From positions 1 through 23,567 of the forward strand of contig CAMLOB010000005.1 of assembly GCA_946481475.1 (NCBI GenBank): 23,567 nucleotides of DNA. The letters are read 5' to 3'. Source of the stretch: an uncultured Chlorobiota bacterium (lineage in GTDB: Bacteria > Bacteroidota > Kapaibacteriia > OLB7). Position numbers and translations under genes: made by a program. Positions within the stretch are counted from its first letter, which is position 1. Each line of letters begins with the position of its first letter. The notes beneath the pieces are model-generated. The model did no database searches. It saw only the letters and a list, made by a program, of their open reading frames with translations, and was not told the DNA's origin. Below are positions 22,621 through 23,567 of the stretch, piece by piece.

Positions 22621-23538
22621 TCAGATGCCGGAAGCCTCTTCGGTCCCGGTCAGCATTCTGACCGCCTCGGCGTATCGCTCCGCCGTTCCCCGGATCACTT
22701 CCTCCGGAAGTCGGGGAGGGGGGGGCGTTTTGTCCCAGTCGAGCGTCTCCAGCCAGTCGCGAAGATACTGCTTGTCGAAGTTCACCGGTTCGGTGCCGGG
22801 GCGATATTCCGAGGCGAGCCAGAACCGGGAGGAATCGGGCGTCAACGCCTCATCGATAAGGATGATGTCCCCCTTCTCATCGAGTCCGAACTCGAACTTC
22901 GTATCGGCGATGATGATGCCGTGCCGGGCGGCGATTTCCGATCCGCGACCGTAAAGCGCCAGCGTCAGGTCTTTCAGACGGGACATGGTCTGCAGCCCGA
23001 CAATGTCGGCGGCCGTCTCGAAGGAGATATTTTCGTCATGTCCTTCCTCGGCCTTCGTCGCCGGCGTGAAGATCGGTTCCGGAAGCTTGTCGCCACGGTG
23101 CAATCCTTCCGGCAGCGCGACGCCGCACACCGCTCCGTTCCCCTGATATTCTTTCCATCCCGAACCGGCAAGGTAGCCGCGTGCCACACATTCCACCGGA
23201 AAGGGGGCGGCCTTCTTCACCAGCATCGAGCGTCCTTCCAGTTGGCTGAGATACGGGCGACAGGATTCCGGATATTCCTGAACATCGGCCGTGACCAGAT
23301 GGTTCGGCACGACGTCGGAAAGTTGCTCGAACCACCAGAGGGAAAGCTGCGTGAGCATTTCCCCTTTGCCGGGAATCGGATCGTCCATCACAACGTCGTA
23401 GGCGCTGATCCGGTCGGTGGCAACGATCAGGAGTGATGTGCCCAGATCGTAGACATCCCGTACCTTTCCCCGTCGCCAGAGTGCGAGGGTCGGAAAATCG
23501 GTTGTGTGGACTCCCTGCCGGATCGTTGTTCGTTCCAT
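22621..23538 (-). CDS. purC: Phosphoribosylaminoimidazole-succinocarboxamide synthase
   Basis: SAICAR synthase (305 aa) joins aspartate to CAIR with ATP in de novo purine synthesis. Visible motifs are GKVRDVYDLG (ATP-binding), DRISAYDVVMDDPIPGKG, VECVARGYLAGSGWKEY, ADTKFEFGLD and LIDEALTPDSSRFW. It is the long bacterial/yeast-like form (about 300 aa) rather than the 235-aa E. coli or Bacillus form. The gene is complete; ATG 23538 is 29 bases from the window edge, so its promoter and upstream neighbour are not seen. No other pur gene is adjacent within the window. Confidence 0.97.
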   Translation of the reverse strand: MERTTIRQGVHTTDFPTLALWRRGKVRDVYDLGTSLLIVATDRISAYDVVMDDPIPGKGEMLTQLSLWWFEQLSDVVPNHLVTADVQEYPESCRPYLSQLEGRSMLVKKAAPFPVECVARGYLAGSGWKEYQGNGAVCGVALPEGLHRGDKLPEPIFTPATKAEEGHDENISFETAADIVGLQTMSRLKDLTLALYGRGSEIAARHGIIIADTKFEFGLDEKGDIILIDEALTPDSSRFWLASEYRPGTEPVNFDKQYLRDWLETLDWDKTPPPPRLPEEVIRGTAERYAEAVRMLTGTEEASGI

Positions 23539-23567
23539 ATATCGTCGGTTTTTCTGTCGTCTTTTTT

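Overview
The window is a compact stretch of chromosome from a bacterium of the Bacteroidota/Chlorobiota group, with moderately high GC. Four things point there. The primary sigma factor is short (287 aa), lacks region 1.1 and has the N-terminus typical of that group. GatB has the cysteine-free 'LGHPGTLP' form. One gene encodes a DUF5683 membrane protein. Several intergenic gaps carry the -7 element TAnnTTTG. The exact lineage cannot be fixed from this sequence; a GC-rich Chlorobi, Ignavibacteria, Kapabacteria or Rhodothermia relative would fit. I see no tRNA, rRNA, CRISPR array, transposase, integrase or phage gene.

Layout, left to right. 89-952 is the primary sigma factor with its own terminator. 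1052-7428 is an envelope operon: heptose-phosphate kinase hldA, heptose-phosphate adenylyltransferase hldC, and a giant TamB-family protein. 7577-8710 is a GNAT-like protein and 8780-9760 an RlpA-type DPBB protein, each with a TAnnTTTG promoter candidate. 9851-10556 is an AT-rich islet with one unrecognised gene (148 aa) between two strong hairpins. 10612-12201 (minus) is a GNAT / GNAT-like / cyclic-nucleotide-binding fusion. 12390-13022 is a fatty-acid-2-hydroxylase-like membrane enzyme. 13070-13224 holds short repeats next to an EVE-domain gene (minus), followed by a small GNAT gene (minus). 14327-16440 is gatB overlapping the DUF5683 gene. 16497-17472 is a possible 33-aa leader ORF overlapping nuoA, then nuoA-nuoB, closed by a perfect 14-bp hairpin, so these two complex I genes stand apart from the rest of nuo. 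17586-20791 holds an FkbM-type methyltransferase, a diaminopimelate decarboxylase (lysA) and tryptophanyl-tRNA synthetase (trpS). 20883-23538 (minus) holds an S41/PDZ carboxy-terminal processing protease and purC.

Most genes are housekeeping: transcription, tRNA charging and amidation, purine and lysine synthesis, respiration. A clear envelope theme is also present: ADP-heptose for LPS core, TamB, RlpA, lipid hydroxylation and a periplasmic protease. The least explained parts are the AT-rich orphan gene at 10050-10496, the GNAT-cNBD fusion whose nucleotide pocket looks degenerate, the 33-codon ORF coupled to nuoA, and a 36-base degenerate direct repeat that copies the 3' end of the EVE gene. 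No multi-gene system that is clearly new was found.
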